Of a DNA stretch of 34,448 bases, positions 8,083-15,774 are shown piece after piece; within the stretch, counting starts at the first letter, position 1; each line of letters begins with the position of its first letter. The position numbers were made by a program, and so were the translations under genes. The notes under the pieces were generated by a model that was given only the letters and a program-made list of their open reading frames with translations, did not search any database and was not told the origin of the DNA. Source of the DNA: an uncultured Eubacteriales bacterium (lineage in GTDB: Bacteria; Bacillota; Clostridia; Oscillospirales; Oscillospiraceae); assembly GCA_900319465.1 (NCBI GenBank), contig ONOL01000015.1, positions 1 through 34,448 of the forward strand, given 5' to 3'.

Positions 8083-8117
8083 TGCTATTCTCTGTTTGTC
8101 CCGAGGGGACAAAACAG
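8083..8117 (+). promoter_or_regulatory. extended -10 promoter and overlapping dyad of a small transcript
   Basis: TGC-TATTCT (8083-8091) is an extended -10 element; no clear -35 is present. Immediately downstream CTGTTTGTCCC (8092-8102) mirrors GGGACAAAACAG (8106-8117) with one extra base. This could be a 5' hairpin of the transcript or an operator over the start site. Confidence 0.4.
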
Positions 8118-8138
8118 GGAAGAAAAGAGGCGTCAGGC

Positions 8139-8204
8139 ATGAAAAAGCTGTCCGAGCTATGCAGGCAACTCTATGTGAGCTTTTCTCATCGGGAAGGCCG
8201 CTGA
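8139..8204 (+). CDS. possible 21-residue small protein or leader peptide
   Basis: An ATG at 8139 opens a 21-codon frame (starting MKKLSELCRQLYVSF) ending in TGA. AAAGAGG lies eight bases upstream, acceptable as a ribosome site. The frame lies between an extended -10 promoter (8083-8091) and a strong terminator (8223-8261), so the whole unit would be a transcript of about 160 nt. The peptide is basic and not recognised. It might be a leader peptide, a free small protein, or a chance frame in a regulatory RNA. There is no gene for it to lead other than the LysR gene, which has its own promoter beyond the terminator. Confidence 0.35.
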   Translation: MKKLSELCRQLYVSFSHREGR

Positions 8205-8222
8205 ACTATTTCAATACCGTCA

Positions 8223-8261
8223 GGGGGATCCTTCCAAGCGCTCAGAAGGATCCCCCGTTTT
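8223..8261 (+). terminator. terminator of the small transcript upstream of lysR
   Basis: GGGGGATCCTT (8223-8233) pairs exactly with AAGGATCCCCC (8246-8256) and is followed by GTTTTC. It isolates the small upstream unit from the LysR gene. Confidence 0.75.
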
Positions 8262-8294
8262 CATTCGCGGCCGCAAGGCGGAGCGATCGGATTC

Positions 8295-8376
8295 CGTTTC
8301 TTCTTTCGCCCGTTTCTTCTTTCGCCCGTTTCTTCTTTCCGTTTCTTCTTTCCTTTCTTCTTTCCGTATTCTTTCC
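8295..8376. repeat. pyrimidine tandem repeat upstream of lysR
   Basis: The 16-mer CGTTTCTTCTTTCGCC is repeated perfectly twice (8295-8310, 8311-8326), followed by degenerate 12-14-bp units (8327-8365) and a remnant up to 8376. The tract is almost pure T/C on the plus strand and abuts the -35 box of the LysR promoter at 8377. Copy-number change would alter the DNA just upstream of the promoter. Confidence 0.85.
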
Positions 8377-8405
8377 TTGCCGTCGGGCGGATAATCGTGT
8401 ATACT
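8377..8405 (+). promoter_or_regulatory. sigma-A promoter of the LysR gene at 8443
   Basis: TTGCCG (8377-8382) and TATACT (8400-8405) are 17 bp apart. It would start transcription near 8412, about 30 bases before the ATG. Confidence 0.75.
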
Positions 8406-8442
8406 TTTTATTTGAATGATAAGAGACAGAGGAGGCTTCGCT

Positions 8443-9393
8443 ATGGATCTGCGCGCACTGCGTTATTTTGTCGTCGTGGCGGAGGAGCTCAACATCACCC
8501 GCGCGGCGGAACGTCTGAACATGAGTCAGCCGCCGCTCTCCGGCCAGATCAAGGGGCTGGAGGAGGAGCTGGGCGTGCAGCTGTTCATCCGGGGCAAGCG
8601 CCGCCTGACCATCACCGACGCGGGCACCCATCTCTACCGCCGCGCCCGGCAGCTTCTGGAGCTGTCGGACCAGACCCGGCAGGAGCTTCGCTCCATGGAG
8701 GGGCTGTCCGGTAATCTCAATATCAGCCTGGTCGAAGGCCGCGCCCCCTATCTGCTGGCCCGCTGGATCGCGGGCTTCCGCTCGGAGTTCCCGCAGGTGG
8801 CGGTGCATCTCTGGAACGGCAGCGGCGACGAGGTCATGGAGCGCCTGCAGCGCGGGCTTGCCGATCTCGCCCTCGTGGCCGCGCCCTACAACGCCGAGCA
8901 GCTCGACGGCATCACCGTCGGCCGCGAGCCCTGGGTGGCGATCCTCTCCAAGCAGCATCCGCTCGCGCAGGAGGGGGGAGAGTTCCTGCCGCTGCGCAAG
9001 CTCGTGGGGCAGCCGCTGTTCATCCCCAGCCGCCAGTCCCGAATCGACGCCATTCGCCTCTGGTTTGACGAGCTCGGCGAGGAACCGACCATCGCGGGCG
9101 ACCTCTCCAACTACATCGACGCCGAAGCACTTGCCGAGCAGAACGCGGGCATCAGTATCTATCCCATGACCACCTATACGGAAAACGAGCTTCTGGTGAA
9201 AAAAATCATCACCGACAGCGCGCGGCAGGTGGAGTACGCGCTGGTCTGGAAGCGCAACGAGCACCGCACCGAGCTGGAGCAGGAGTTCATCAACTACGTG
9301 CAGGACTGCCTCGAGGAGGAACGCCGGGGCACGCAGCCCTACCGCATGCCGGAGCGCGAGTACCTCCCCCCGGAGGGAACACAGTCTCTGTAA
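8443..9393 (+). CDS. LysR-family transcriptional regulator
   Basis: A 316-residue LysR-type regulator. The winged HTH lies in residues 1-60 (MDLRALRYFVVVAEELNIT, then RAAERLNMSQPPLSGQIKGL), followed by the linker helix and a two-lobe periplasmic-binding-like effector domain from about 90 to 295. The tail is charged and Pro-rich. The ATG at 8443 was chosen because GAGGAGG precedes it by seven bases and it matches the family N-terminus; the frame is open nine codons further upstream. It stands alone on the plus strand, divergent from glnN with 545 bp between, and converges on dus with a shared terminator. Its effector and targets are unknown; regulation of glnN or of itself is only a guess from position. 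Confidence 0.92.
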   Translation: MDLRALRYFVVVAEELNITRAAERLNMSQPPLSGQIKGLEEELGVQLFIRGKRRLTITDAGTHLYRRARQLLELSDQTRQELRSMEGLSGNLNISLVEGRAPYLLARWIAGFRSEFPQVAVHLWNGSGDEVMERLQRGLADLALVAAPYNAEQLDGITVGREPWVAILSKQHPLAQEGGEFLPLRKLVGQPLFIPSRQSRIDAIRLWFDELGEEPTIAGDLSNYIDAEALAEQNAGISIYPMTTYTENELLVKKIITDSARQVEYALVWKRNEHRTELEQEFINYVQDCLEEERRGTQPYRMPEREYLPPEGTQSL

Positions 9394-9442
9394 GCCTTTC
9401 GCCGCAGCAAGAGCAGCTTCCGTTCCCTCCCCTTTCGATGCA

Positions 9443-9499
9443 AATCAAAAAAGGACAGCGAGCCATTCCCCTTGAATCGCTCGCTGTCCTTTTTTGATT
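9443..9499. terminator. bidirectional terminator between the LysR gene and dus
   Basis: Arms at 9443-9463 and 9479-9499 are perfect 21-bp reverse complements. GGACAGCGAGC at the centre is flanked by A6 and T6 tracts, so the hairpin works on both strands and separates the converging LysR gene and dus. Confidence 0.9.
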
Positions 9500-10454
9500 A
9501 TCCCCGGAACACCGCTCCGGCGTCGAAGCGTCCGGAGGAGAAGAGCGCGGAGAGCGCGGCGTGATAGTCCTCCAGACGGCGGGACTTGTTGAGGGCCTTC
9601 TGCAGCCTGTCCGCACCGGGGAATTTACAGATGACGTAATACCAGACTTCCTTGAGCCGGGCAAGCGTGAAATGCTCCCCCAGTCCCGCCTCGAGAAAGG
9701 CCGCCTCCAGCCTTTCAAGAAAGCAGCGCAGCTCCGCCGCTTCCAGCGCGGCGCCTCCCCGCAGGAGACGGAACAGGGCCGGATCGGTCACCGCTCCCCT
9801 GCCGAGCATCATGCGCGTAAGCTCCGGTACGGTTGACATAACTACATTCATGCTCTCCTTGCCCACCACGTTCCCATTGTAGGAAACGGCGGCGCGGCAG
9901 GCGGGAAAAGAGGCGGCGAAGGCGGCGAGATCCGGGGCGCTCCGATACATGCCCGCGCGATCCCGCGCGTGGATGATGAGCTCCGCGATCGGGTATTTGT
10001 TATAGATCTCAAGGATCGCGGGAAACTCCACCGTGCTTTCAAGGCCCATACGGGTCTTGACGGAAACGCGCAGCGCGCAGTGGGAAAAGACCTCAGCCAG
10101 AAAATCGTCCAGACTCCCGAGGTCTGCCAGCATCCCGGCTCCCTTGTGCTTGGGCACCACCGTCCCCGAGGGGCAGCCCGCGTTCAGGTTCACTTCCCGG
10201 TAGCCCATCGCCCCCAGCTCCCGGCTCACGGCAAGGAAGGCCGCCGGGCTGTTGCAGAGCACCTGCGGCACGAGTTCTATGTCCCGGTTGTTCTCCGGCA
10301 GAACGTCCCGCAGCGCGGCGCCCTTGAAGCGGCCGCTGCCGTCCGGCGCGATAAAGGGGGAATAATAGCGCGCGGCGCCGGGGAAGCAGGCGGCATGGAG
10401 ATTACGGTAGAGGTACGAGGTGACGCCCTCCATGGGCGCGAAATCCAGCTCCAT
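9498..10454 (-). CDS. dus: tRNA-dihydrouridine synthase
   Basis: A flavin enzyme that reduces uridine to dihydrouridine in the D-loop of tRNA. The protein of 318 residues is a TIM barrel starting MELDFAPMEGVTSYLYRNLH. The catalytic Cys lies in NLNAGCPSGTV, followed by KHKGAGMLAD, VSVKTRMGL and IIHARDRAGMY, with the late MLGRGAVTDPALF phosphate-binding loop, all typical of Dus. I chose the ATG at 10454, four bases after the gatD stop; the ribosome site is weak (GGAG inside the gatD end), so translation is probably coupled. It is the last gene of the murT-gatD-dus run. Which uridine it modifies cannot be told. Confidence 0.92.
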   Translation of the reverse strand: MELDFAPMEGVTSYLYRNLHAACFPGAARYYSPFIAPDGSGRFKGAALRDVLPENNRDIELVPQVLCNSPAAFLAVSRELGAMGYREVNLNAGCPSGTVVPKHKGAGMLADLGSLDDFLAEVFSHCALRVSVKTRMGLESTVEFPAILEIYNKYPIAELIIHARDRAGMYRSAPDLAAFAASFPACRAAVSYNGNVVGKESMNVVMSTVPELTRMMLGRGAVTDPALFRLLRGGAALEAAELRCFLERLEAAFLEAGLGEHFTLARLKEVWYYVICKFPGADRLQKALNKSRRLEDYHAALSALFSSGRFDAGAVFRG

Positions 10455-10458
10455 GCGC

Positions 10459-11184
10459 TCAGATCCGCTCCGCCATGGCGTCATGGGCGGCAAGCTCCGC
10501 GGCGTCGTCCAGCGGGGCAAGCTCCGCCGCACCGTATTTGCGGATCAGCGCGGTGAGCAGGATATGGTCGCAGAGCGCGGGGTTCTTGGGCAGCACAGGC
10601 CCGTGGCTGTAAGTGCCGAAGAGATTGCGATACCGCACGCCCTCGGTGCCGTCCTGCCCGTTGTTGCCGAAGCCCGCGAGCACTCTCCCCAGCGGCTGTA
10701 CGCCCTCGCCGAGGAAGGTCTGGCCGCTGTGGTTCTCAAATCCCACGACGAGGCTGCCGCCGGAGGCCTCCTCGCAGCGGAACTTGTAGTTGCCGATCAT
10801 GCGCTTCTTCGAGCCGACGGTATACAGATCCACCGCCCCGATGAAATCGCAGCGGACGCCGTCGTAAGTCTCATAGTAGTTGCCCATCATCTGGTAGCCG
10901 CCGCAGATCGTCAGAAAGGGCACGCCGTCGGCCACGGCGGCGAGGATCTCCCGATCCTTGCCGCGGTGCAGATCCTCCAGCAGCACCTGCTGCTCAAAGT
11001 CCTGCCCGCCGCCGATGAAGACCAGATCAAAGCCCGCAAGGCTTGCCCGCGAGCCGATGGGGAGGCGCGTCACGCTGTTTTCGATCCCTCGCCACTTCAG
11101 GCGCTGCTGCATACACATCACGTTGCCCCGGTCGCCGTAGAGGTTCAGCACATCGGGGTACATATGGCAGATTTTCAGTTCCAT
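10459..11184 (-). CDS. gatD: lipid II isoglutaminyl synthase, glutaminase subunit GatD
   Basis: GatD releases ammonia from glutamine for MurT, and the complex amidates the D-glutamate of lipid II. The 241-residue protein is a class I glutaminase-like domain: ICHMYPDVLNLYGDRGN at the start, FIGGGQDFEQQ, and the nucleophile loop PFLTICGGYQMMG with Cys94 in the numbering from MELK. The GTYSHGPVLPKNP motif with the catalytic His follows. I prefer the ATG at 11184 (MELKICHMYP), which matches family starts and has GGTGAT nearby; an in-frame ATG at 11202 is possible. It lies 147 bp after murT on the same strand, and dus starts four bases after its stop. Confidence 0.93.
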   Translation of the reverse strand: MELKICHMYPDVLNLYGDRGNVMCMQQRLKWRGIENSVTRLPIGSRASLAGFDLVFIGGGQDFEQQVLLEDLHRGKDREILAAVADGVPFLTICGGYQMMGNYYETYDGVRCDFIGAVDLYTVGSKKRMIGNYKFRCEEASGGSLVVGFENHSGQTFLGEGVQPLGRVLAGFGNNGQDGTEGVRYRNLFGTYSHGPVLPKNPALCDHILLTALIRKYGAAELAPLDDAAELAAHDAMAERI

Positions 11185-11331
11185 ACGATCACCAAATATC
11201 ATGATTCTTTGTTTCCCGCCGCCGCGCCCGGCAAAGCGGCTTTGCTGCGAAAAGGAAGAAGGAAAAACGGCGGCGGAGTTTTCCCGCTCCTCCGTCGAAC
11301 CGGAGGCGGAAGGGCGCGGAGCCTGAAGCGT
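11185..11331. other. murT-gatD spacer with hairpin and purine tract
   Basis: The spacer contains GCAAAGC/GCTTTGC (11231-11245) followed by the purine run GAAAAGGAAGAAGG (11249-11262) and a CTCCG/CGGAG hairpin near 11290-11310. The same hairpin-plus-purine layout occurs near 20787-20829. No gene is seen. It could be a processing or attenuation element within the operon. Confidence 0.45.
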
Positions 11332-12702
11332 TCATTCCCAGAAGTCCTCGCCGCCGCAGTGCCGGATGACGGTCTGCCGCAGCTCCAGCATAGCGGTATA
11401 GGTCGGCATCATGCAGACAGGGCGCGTCTCCTTCTCAAGCTCGCGCACCAGCGTCTCATAATCCCGCTCGACGCGGATGAAGGCGTCGTCCACGCCCGCG
11501 TACTTGATGCGCACGCGCATATCCTCCGCCCGGTCGCCGGAAACGATCACCTGCGTCAGCCGTCCCGCAAGGGCGCTCAGGCCTTCGAAATCCGCGTCCC
11601 AGATCCAGGAGACGTCCCGCCCGTCGGCGGCGCGGTCGTTGAGGCAAATCACCAGCACGAACTTCTCCTTGAAGTTCTGGAGGTACTCGATGACCTGATT
11701 GCAGCCCGCGGGATTCTTGACCAGCATCATGCGCGTCCCGCCCGCAAGATCGAAGCGCTCCATGCGCCCGAAGCCGCAGCGGAAGCTCCTGAGCGCTTCG
11801 GCAGCCGCCTGCGCGGGGAAGCCCATCTCCGTCACCGCAGCCACGGCCCCGGCGGCGTTATAGATGTTATACATGGCAGGCAGGTTCACCGTCACGAGCA
11901 GCTTCTCGCCCCTGACGTTCATGACGAGCTCGCTGCCGTCAGGGCGCTGCTCGACGATATCGGTCACGGCGCAGTCGGCGCTGTGCCGCCGGTAGCCGCA
12001 TTTGGGGCAGCGGAAGCCGCCGAGGTGGCCGTAACTGATATAGTCGTACTCATACTCGGTCTTACAGCGGATGCAGTGGGTGGCATCCGAGATCTCGGGC
12101 TTTGCGCGGGAGGGGGCGGCGCCCTGCTCGACGCCGAACCAGCGCACCGGATTCGGAAGATCCCCGGCGAGCGAGGCCGTCAGCGAACAGTCGGCGTTGA
12201 GGCAGAGCTTCGCCTCCGGCGCGCCCCTGAGCGCCTCGCGGATATTCTCCAGCGTGTGGGTCACCTCGCCGTAGCGGTCGAGCTGATCGCGGAAGAGGTT
12301 CGTCACCACGACGACCTGCGGCCGCAGGCGGGGGAATACCTTGCGCGCCGCGGCTTCGTCGCACTCGATGACGGCGTAGTCCTTTTTCACCCGGCCGAGC
12401 AGACTGCTGTTCATCACGAACTCGGTGGTGATGCCATCGATGAGGTTTGCGCCGGAGCGGTTGGTCAGATAGGAAAGTCCCTGCTCCCTGAAGGCCTCTT
12501 CGATCATGCGGGCGCTTGTGGTCTTGCCGTTGGTGCCGGTAATGGCGACGGTTTTGACCTGCTTTGCCAGTCGCTCCAGCAGATTGGGGCAGAGCTTCAG
12601 GGCATAGCGGCCGGGCATGGCGGTGCCGCCGCGGTGCAGAACCCGGGACACAAAGCGCAGCAGCTTACACAGCAGGATTGCGAAAAAAGCGCGTATCGTC
12701 AT
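11332..12702 (-). CDS. murT: lipid II isoglutaminyl synthase, Mur-ligase subunit MurT
   Basis: MurT uses ATP to activate the alpha-carboxyl of D-Glu in lipid II, which is then amidated with ammonia from GatD, making D-isoglutamine in peptidoglycan. The 456-residue protein has the Mur ligase P-loop GTNGKTTSARMI (residues 56-67). It carries the zinc-ribbon insertion that marks MurT (CIRCKTEYEYDYISYG, then FRCPKCGYRR) and a C-terminal MurT domain with DRAADGRDVSWIWD. A hydrophobic N-terminal stretch (AFFAILLCKLLRFVSR) is usual. The ATG at 12702 has AAGAGGAG seven bases before it; the frame extends upstream with no supported start. A strong promoter lies at 12766-12794. It leads the murT-gatD-dus operon. 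Confidence 0.95.
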   Translation of the reverse strand: MTIRAFFAILLCKLLRFVSRVLHRGGTAMPGRYALKLCPNLLERLAKQVKTVAITGTNGKTTSARMIEEAFREQGLSYLTNRSGANLIDGITTEFVMNSSLLGRVKKDYAVIECDEAAARKVFPRLRPQVVVVTNLFRDQLDRYGEVTHTLENIREALRGAPEAKLCLNADCSLTASLAGDLPNPVRWFGVEQGAAPSRAKPEISDATHCIRCKTEYEYDYISYGHLGGFRCPKCGYRRHSADCAVTDIVEQRPDGSELVMNVRGEKLLVTVNLPAMYNIYNAAGAVAAVTEMGFPAQAAAEALRSFRCGFGRMERFDLAGGTRMMLVKNPAGCNQVIEYLQNFKEKFVLVICLNDRAADGRDVSWIWDADFEGLSALAGRLTQVIVSGDRAEDMRVRIKYAGVDDAFIRVERDYETLVRELEKETRPVCMMPTYTAMLELRQTVIRHCGGEDFWE

Positions 12703-12765
12703 AAGGAAACTCCTCTTTCGGTCACGTCGGCGCGACGCCGTCCGGCCTGACGCCAGTATTATATA

Positions 12766-12794
12766 ATTATACCATATGCGTTCTCTGCGCGCAA
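12766..12794 (-). promoter_or_regulatory. sigma-A promoter of murT-gatD-dus
   Basis: On the minus strand TTGCGC (12789-12794), 17 bp, then TATAAT (12766-12771), with an upstream TGG making an extended -10. The leader is about 57 nt. Confidence 0.8.
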
Positions 12795-12839
12795 TACGCA
12801 GCGAACGGACAGATCCGCCAAACAAACACCTCACAAAAA

Positions 12840-12865
12840 CAGGAGGGGGATCGCTCCCCCTCCTG
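12840..12865 (-). terminator. minus-strand terminator upstream of murT
   Basis: CAGGAGGGGGA (12840-12850) and TCCCCCTCCTG (12855-12865) form a perfect 11-bp stem. On the minus strand it is followed by TTTTTG, so it stops transcription arriving from the tRNA-Leu side before the murT promoter. Confidence 0.8.
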
Positions 12866-13114
12866 CGGTCGGTATTCGGTGATCTAAATGAAGCGATCCT
12901 CGCAGGGAATCTGACGGCTGCGAATTTGCTCCATGGCAATCCGTTTTCGGGACAGATGGAAGATGCTCCCTCAAAGCGCGATACCGCCCGCCTGTATCTC
13001 TGTAAACCGCTCTTCAAAAACCCACGTTCCGTGTTTCTCCTTTTCCGGATCGGCAGATGTTCCGGCAATATTGTCCATTTTTTGAGGAATCATTTTTCCG
13101 CAACAGGAACCGCT
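12866..13114. other. intergenic stretch with no supported gene
   Basis: Between the terminator upstream of murT and the hairpins after tRNA-Leu I see no convincing gene. A 40-codon minus-strand frame (12971-13093, starting MIPQKMDNIAGTSADPEKEK) has protein-like composition but only a weak ribosome site, and is left uncalled. Confidence 0.4.
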
Positions 13115-13144
13115 GCCGCAAAGCCGACAGCGCGGCTTTGCGGC
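13115..13144. repeat. 11-bp inverted repeat
   Basis: GCCGCAAAGCC (13115-13125) and GGCTTTGCGGC (13134-13144) are exact reverse complements and are followed by a purine tract. The element lies next to the tRNA-Leu terminator and resembles the hairpins at 11231 and 20787. Confidence 0.6.
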
Positions 13145-13152
13145 GGAAAGGA

Positions 13153-13216
13153 AAAACAAGGTCGTCGGTCGATGCGGCGGCACCTGTGCCGCCGCATGAC
13201 CTTACGGCCTTGTTTT
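13153..13216 (-). terminator. long hairpin terminator of tRNA-Leu
   Basis: An 11-bp core stem, ATGCGGCGGCA with TGCCGCCGCAT (13172-13197), is enclosed by AAAACAAGG (13153-13161) and CCTTGTTTT (13208-13216). On the minus strand it ends in a T-rich stretch, as expected for a tRNA terminator. Confidence 0.7.
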
Positions 13217-13220
13217 GACG

Positions 13221-13303
<83 letters not shown>

Positions 13304-13493
13304 GCATATATCCTTCGGCAGCAAATTGCCGGGAAAACCATAACCTTCCGGTAGTGGCACCGAGCAGACGCCGCCCGAATCCGGTGAGTCTGCCGGTTCC
13401 GTCCTGTCCGCTGACAGGACGAAAAGCCCGGTTCCTTCCCAGCGCGCAGATCCCCGAAGCCGCCGGCAACGGGAAGCGGCTGCTTGAAAAAAC

Positions 13494-13517
13494 GGCCCAC
13501 CGCCTGAGCGGTGGGCC
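13494..13517 (-). terminator. terminator of tRNA-Gly
   Basis: GGCCCACCGC (13494-13503) pairs perfectly with GCGGTGGGCC (13508-13517) around CTGA. On the minus strand GTTTTTTC follows. It lies five bases past the tRNA-Gly CCA end. Confidence 0.85.
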
Positions 13518-13521
13518 TGTA

Positions 13522-13597
13522 TGGAGCGGGCAACGAGGCTCGAACTCGCTACCTCCACCTTGGCAAGGTGGCGCTCTACCGGATGAGCTATGCCCGC
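13522..13597 (-). tRNA. tRNA-Gly, anticodon GCC
   Basis: On the minus strand the arms GCGGGCA and TGCCCGC pair, with an encoded CCA (13522-13524). The D-arm is GCTC/GAGC, the anticodon stem CCACC/GGTGG encloses TTGCCAA (anticodon GCC), and the T-arm is GCGAG-TTCGAGC-CTCGT. It is a complete 76-nt glycine tRNA with its own terminator. Confidence 0.95.
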
Positions 13598-13647
13598 ATC
13601 AGCAGATTGGATTATACCACAATCTGCCGTCTTGTCAAGCAAAAAAA

Positions 13648-14892
13648 TCACATCTCGGCGGGTTTTTCGCTTTCCTCCGTTTCTACGACCGCGTCCTGAG
13701 AAGCGTCCTCCCCTTCGTCAGCCATCTCCTCTTCTTGCGGTACAGGCGCCTCCTGCGCCTTTTCGATGAGGCCGTCCGTCACGGCGAGCGCGTACCAGCT
13801 CAGCTCGCCGCTGCAGGGCGGGCAGGCCGAAACGTCCCAGCGGCAGTTCTCCCACATGACCTCGTCCCGGAGCAGGAAGCCGCCCTCATAATCTCCTCCG
13901 GCGCAGACGGCCGGATCCACGTGGTAACAGCTGCCGTCCACCGTGACGATGTTCCAGCAGTAATCCTCCCAGCTTCGCTGGCCGTAGACCATGCGGCACT
14001 CCAGTCCGAGCAGGGAGCAGAGCCTCACGAACGCGAAGGCCATTCCCTCGTCGTCGGCACAGCCGCCGATCAGAGCGGAATAGAGGTCATTCGCGCCCTG
14101 CGGATCGTAAACGCAGTTGCGCGCCAGATAATCGACGGCCGCAAGCGCCCTGTGCGCCTCGTCCAGCTCCTCGACCGCAAGCCCCGCGAAAGGCTCCAGT
14201 GCATCCAGCTCCGCAAGGCGGCGCTGCCGCTCGTCCTCGTCCATGCCATAGTCCAGATTGATTTCATAGATCCGCTGCATGCCGCTGCCGCTGAGCATCA
14301 TGATGCTGACCGTCGGCGCCTTCGGCGCAAGCGCGGGCTCCGCCCGGTAGACGCTCTGCACCAGCTCTTCCATGCCCTCTGCGTTATAGGTGCTGCGGTC
14401 GATGAGCACCGTCACCCGGGTCTGCCCGTCGGTGATCATCTCCCGAACCAGCTCGTCCATGCCGCTGGAGTAGCTGCGGCGCAGCACCTCCGTCGGCGCG
14501 CAGACCGCGTCGCTGTATCGGATGGAGAGGCGGGCTTCCATGTGGTTTACGATCTTCGTCAGATCGTAGGAGATGTTCTCGACGCAGTAGGCGCACAGGG
14601 CGTCCTGCGTGCGCACCTGCCAGCAGGCGCTGGCCATGTCCTCGGAGATCTCCCCCTGATAGTCGGCGTCAAAAACGATGCTGCTCTCGCCCTCCCCCGC
14701 GTAGACCAGCTCCAGCAGGGTGCGGCGAAGCGCCGGGAGGTTCGAGACCGTGATCCGATCCTCCGCATCGGCGGCAGGCAGCGCGGGCGTATAATCGCCC
14801 ACGACCACGTATTCCTCATTGAAGATGCTGCCGCAGCCGCACAGCGGCAGCGCCAGCGCGGCAAGAAGCAGCAGGGAGACCAGGCGTTTCAT
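13648..14892 (-). CDS. transglutaminase-like lipoprotein, catalytic His replaced
   Basis: A 414-residue exported lipoprotein. The signal peptide (MKRLVSLLLLAALALPLCGC) has a lipobox with Cys20 as the lipidation site. Residues 255-330 resemble a transglutaminase-like/cysteine protease core: GGCADDEGMAFAFVRLC supplies a candidate Cys278, and YHVDP supplies Asp326. The usual His-x-Trp-Asn motif reads Tyr311-Cys-Trp-Asn, so the expected catalytic His is missing and the protein may bind rather than cut or cross-link. The middle region (about 30-240) is unrecognised. The tail is Glu-rich and acidic. It starts on the stop of the YitT gene (TGATG, one-base overlap) and is last in the topoisomerase IV run. 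Its role is unknown, probably at the outer face of the membrane. Confidence 0.75.
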   Translation of the reverse strand: MKRLVSLLLLAALALPLCGCGSIFNEEYVVVGDYTPALPAADAEDRITVSNLPALRRTLLELVYAGEGESSIVFDADYQGEISEDMASACWQVRTQDALCAYCVENISYDLTKIVNHMEARLSIRYSDAVCAPTEVLRRSYSSGMDELVREMITDGQTRVTVLIDRSTYNAEGMEELVQSVYRAEPALAPKAPTVSIMMLSGSGMQRIYEINLDYGMDEDERQRRLAELDALEPFAGLAVEELDEAHRALAAVDYLARNCVYDPQGANDLYSALIGGCADDEGMAFAFVRLCSLLGLECRMVYGQRSWEDYCWNIVTVDGSCYHVDPAVCAGGDYEGGFLLRDEVMWENCRWDVSACPPCSGELSWYALAVTDGLIEKAQEAPVPQEEEMADEGEDASQDAVVETEESEKPAEM

Positions 14893-15770
14893 CAGCGAAC
14901 CTCCGAGATGCTCTCAAAGCCCTTGCCGAAAACGTTCTTCGCGTCGGTCACCACAAAGAAGGCGCGCTCGTCCACGCCTTTGACGAGGCGGCGCAGCTCG
15001 GGGAGCTGGGTGCGCTTGACCACGCACATGACGACGTGCTTTTTCATGTGGGAGTAGGCGCCCTCGCCTTCCAGGATCGTGACGCCCCGGTGCACATGGC
15101 CGGAGAGGATCCTATCCGTCAGTTCGCCGCTCCTGTCGCTGATGATGAGGCAGAGCGCGGAATTGTCGATGCCGTAGAGGAACAGGTCGATGACCTTGGT
15201 GACGACGAACATGGCGATGATGGAGTACATCGCGCTCTCGTGCTTGCCCAGCACCATGGCGTAGGCCACTACGATGACCGTGTCCACGATCAGCATGATG
15301 GTGCCGAAATTGATGTGGTTATAGCGCCGGCGCAGGAATTTGACGACGATGTCGATGCCGCCGGTAGAGCCGTTGCAGTAATAGATCATGCCGAGGCCGG
15401 CGCCCTTGATGACGCCGCCGATGATGGCGGCGAGCATCGGGTCCTCGGTCAGCACCACACCGCTGAGCGAAAACAGGTCCACCAGCACCGACGAAAGTCC
15501 CATGCCCAGCAGCGAAGCGAGCATGAATTCCAGCCCGAAATGCCGCCAGGAGATCAGAAACAGCGGTACGTTCATCACGATGACCATGACGCCCACCGGC
15601 CAGTGGGTGACGGCGTTGATGATCATGGCGATACCGGTCACGCCGCCCGCCACGATCTCGTTCGGGAACAGGAAGAACTGAAACGCGATGGCGTAGATAA
15701 ACGCGCCGGCGGCGATCACGAGGTATTTCGCCGCTTTTTTACCCACGGGCGAATCCTTCAGGCTTTTCAT
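14892..15770 (-). CDS. YitT-family membrane protein (DUF2179 C-terminus)
   Basis: A 292-residue integral membrane protein. Five to six hydrophobic helices occupy residues 10-200 (for example YLVIAAGAFIYAIAFQFFLF and GVMVIVMNVPLFLI), with the family motif YYCNGSTGGIDIVVKFLRR. The C-terminal part (about 205-290: GELTDRILSGHVHRGVTILEG, then MCVVKRTQLPELRRLVK) is a soluble DUF2179-type domain. Function in this family is not firmly known. The ATG at 15770 is preferred: GAGGAG overlapping the end of parC gives seven-base spacing. It follows the topoisomerase IV A gene by four bases and overlaps the lipoprotein start, so it is in the same transcript. Confidence 0.88.
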   Translation of the reverse strand: MKSLKDSPVGKKAAKYLVIAAGAFIYAIAFQFFLFPNEIVAGGVTGIAMIINAVTHWPVGVMVIVMNVPLFLISWRHFGLEFMLASLLGMGLSSVLVDLFSLSGVVLTEDPMLAAIIGGVIKGAGLGMIYYCNGSTGGIDIVVKFLRRRYNHINFGTIMLIVDTVIVVAYAMVLGKHESAMYSIIAMFVVTKVIDLFLYGIDNSALCLIISDRSGELTDRILSGHVHRGVTILEGEGAYSHMKKHVVMCVVKRTQLPELRRLVKGVDERAFFVVTDAKNVFGKGFESISEVR

Positions 15771-15774
15771 TCTC

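Noticed and set aside
12971-13093. 40-codon minus-strand frame with protein-like composition
   Set aside because: The ribosome site is weak, no family is recognised and it lies among hairpins; too little support to call a gene.
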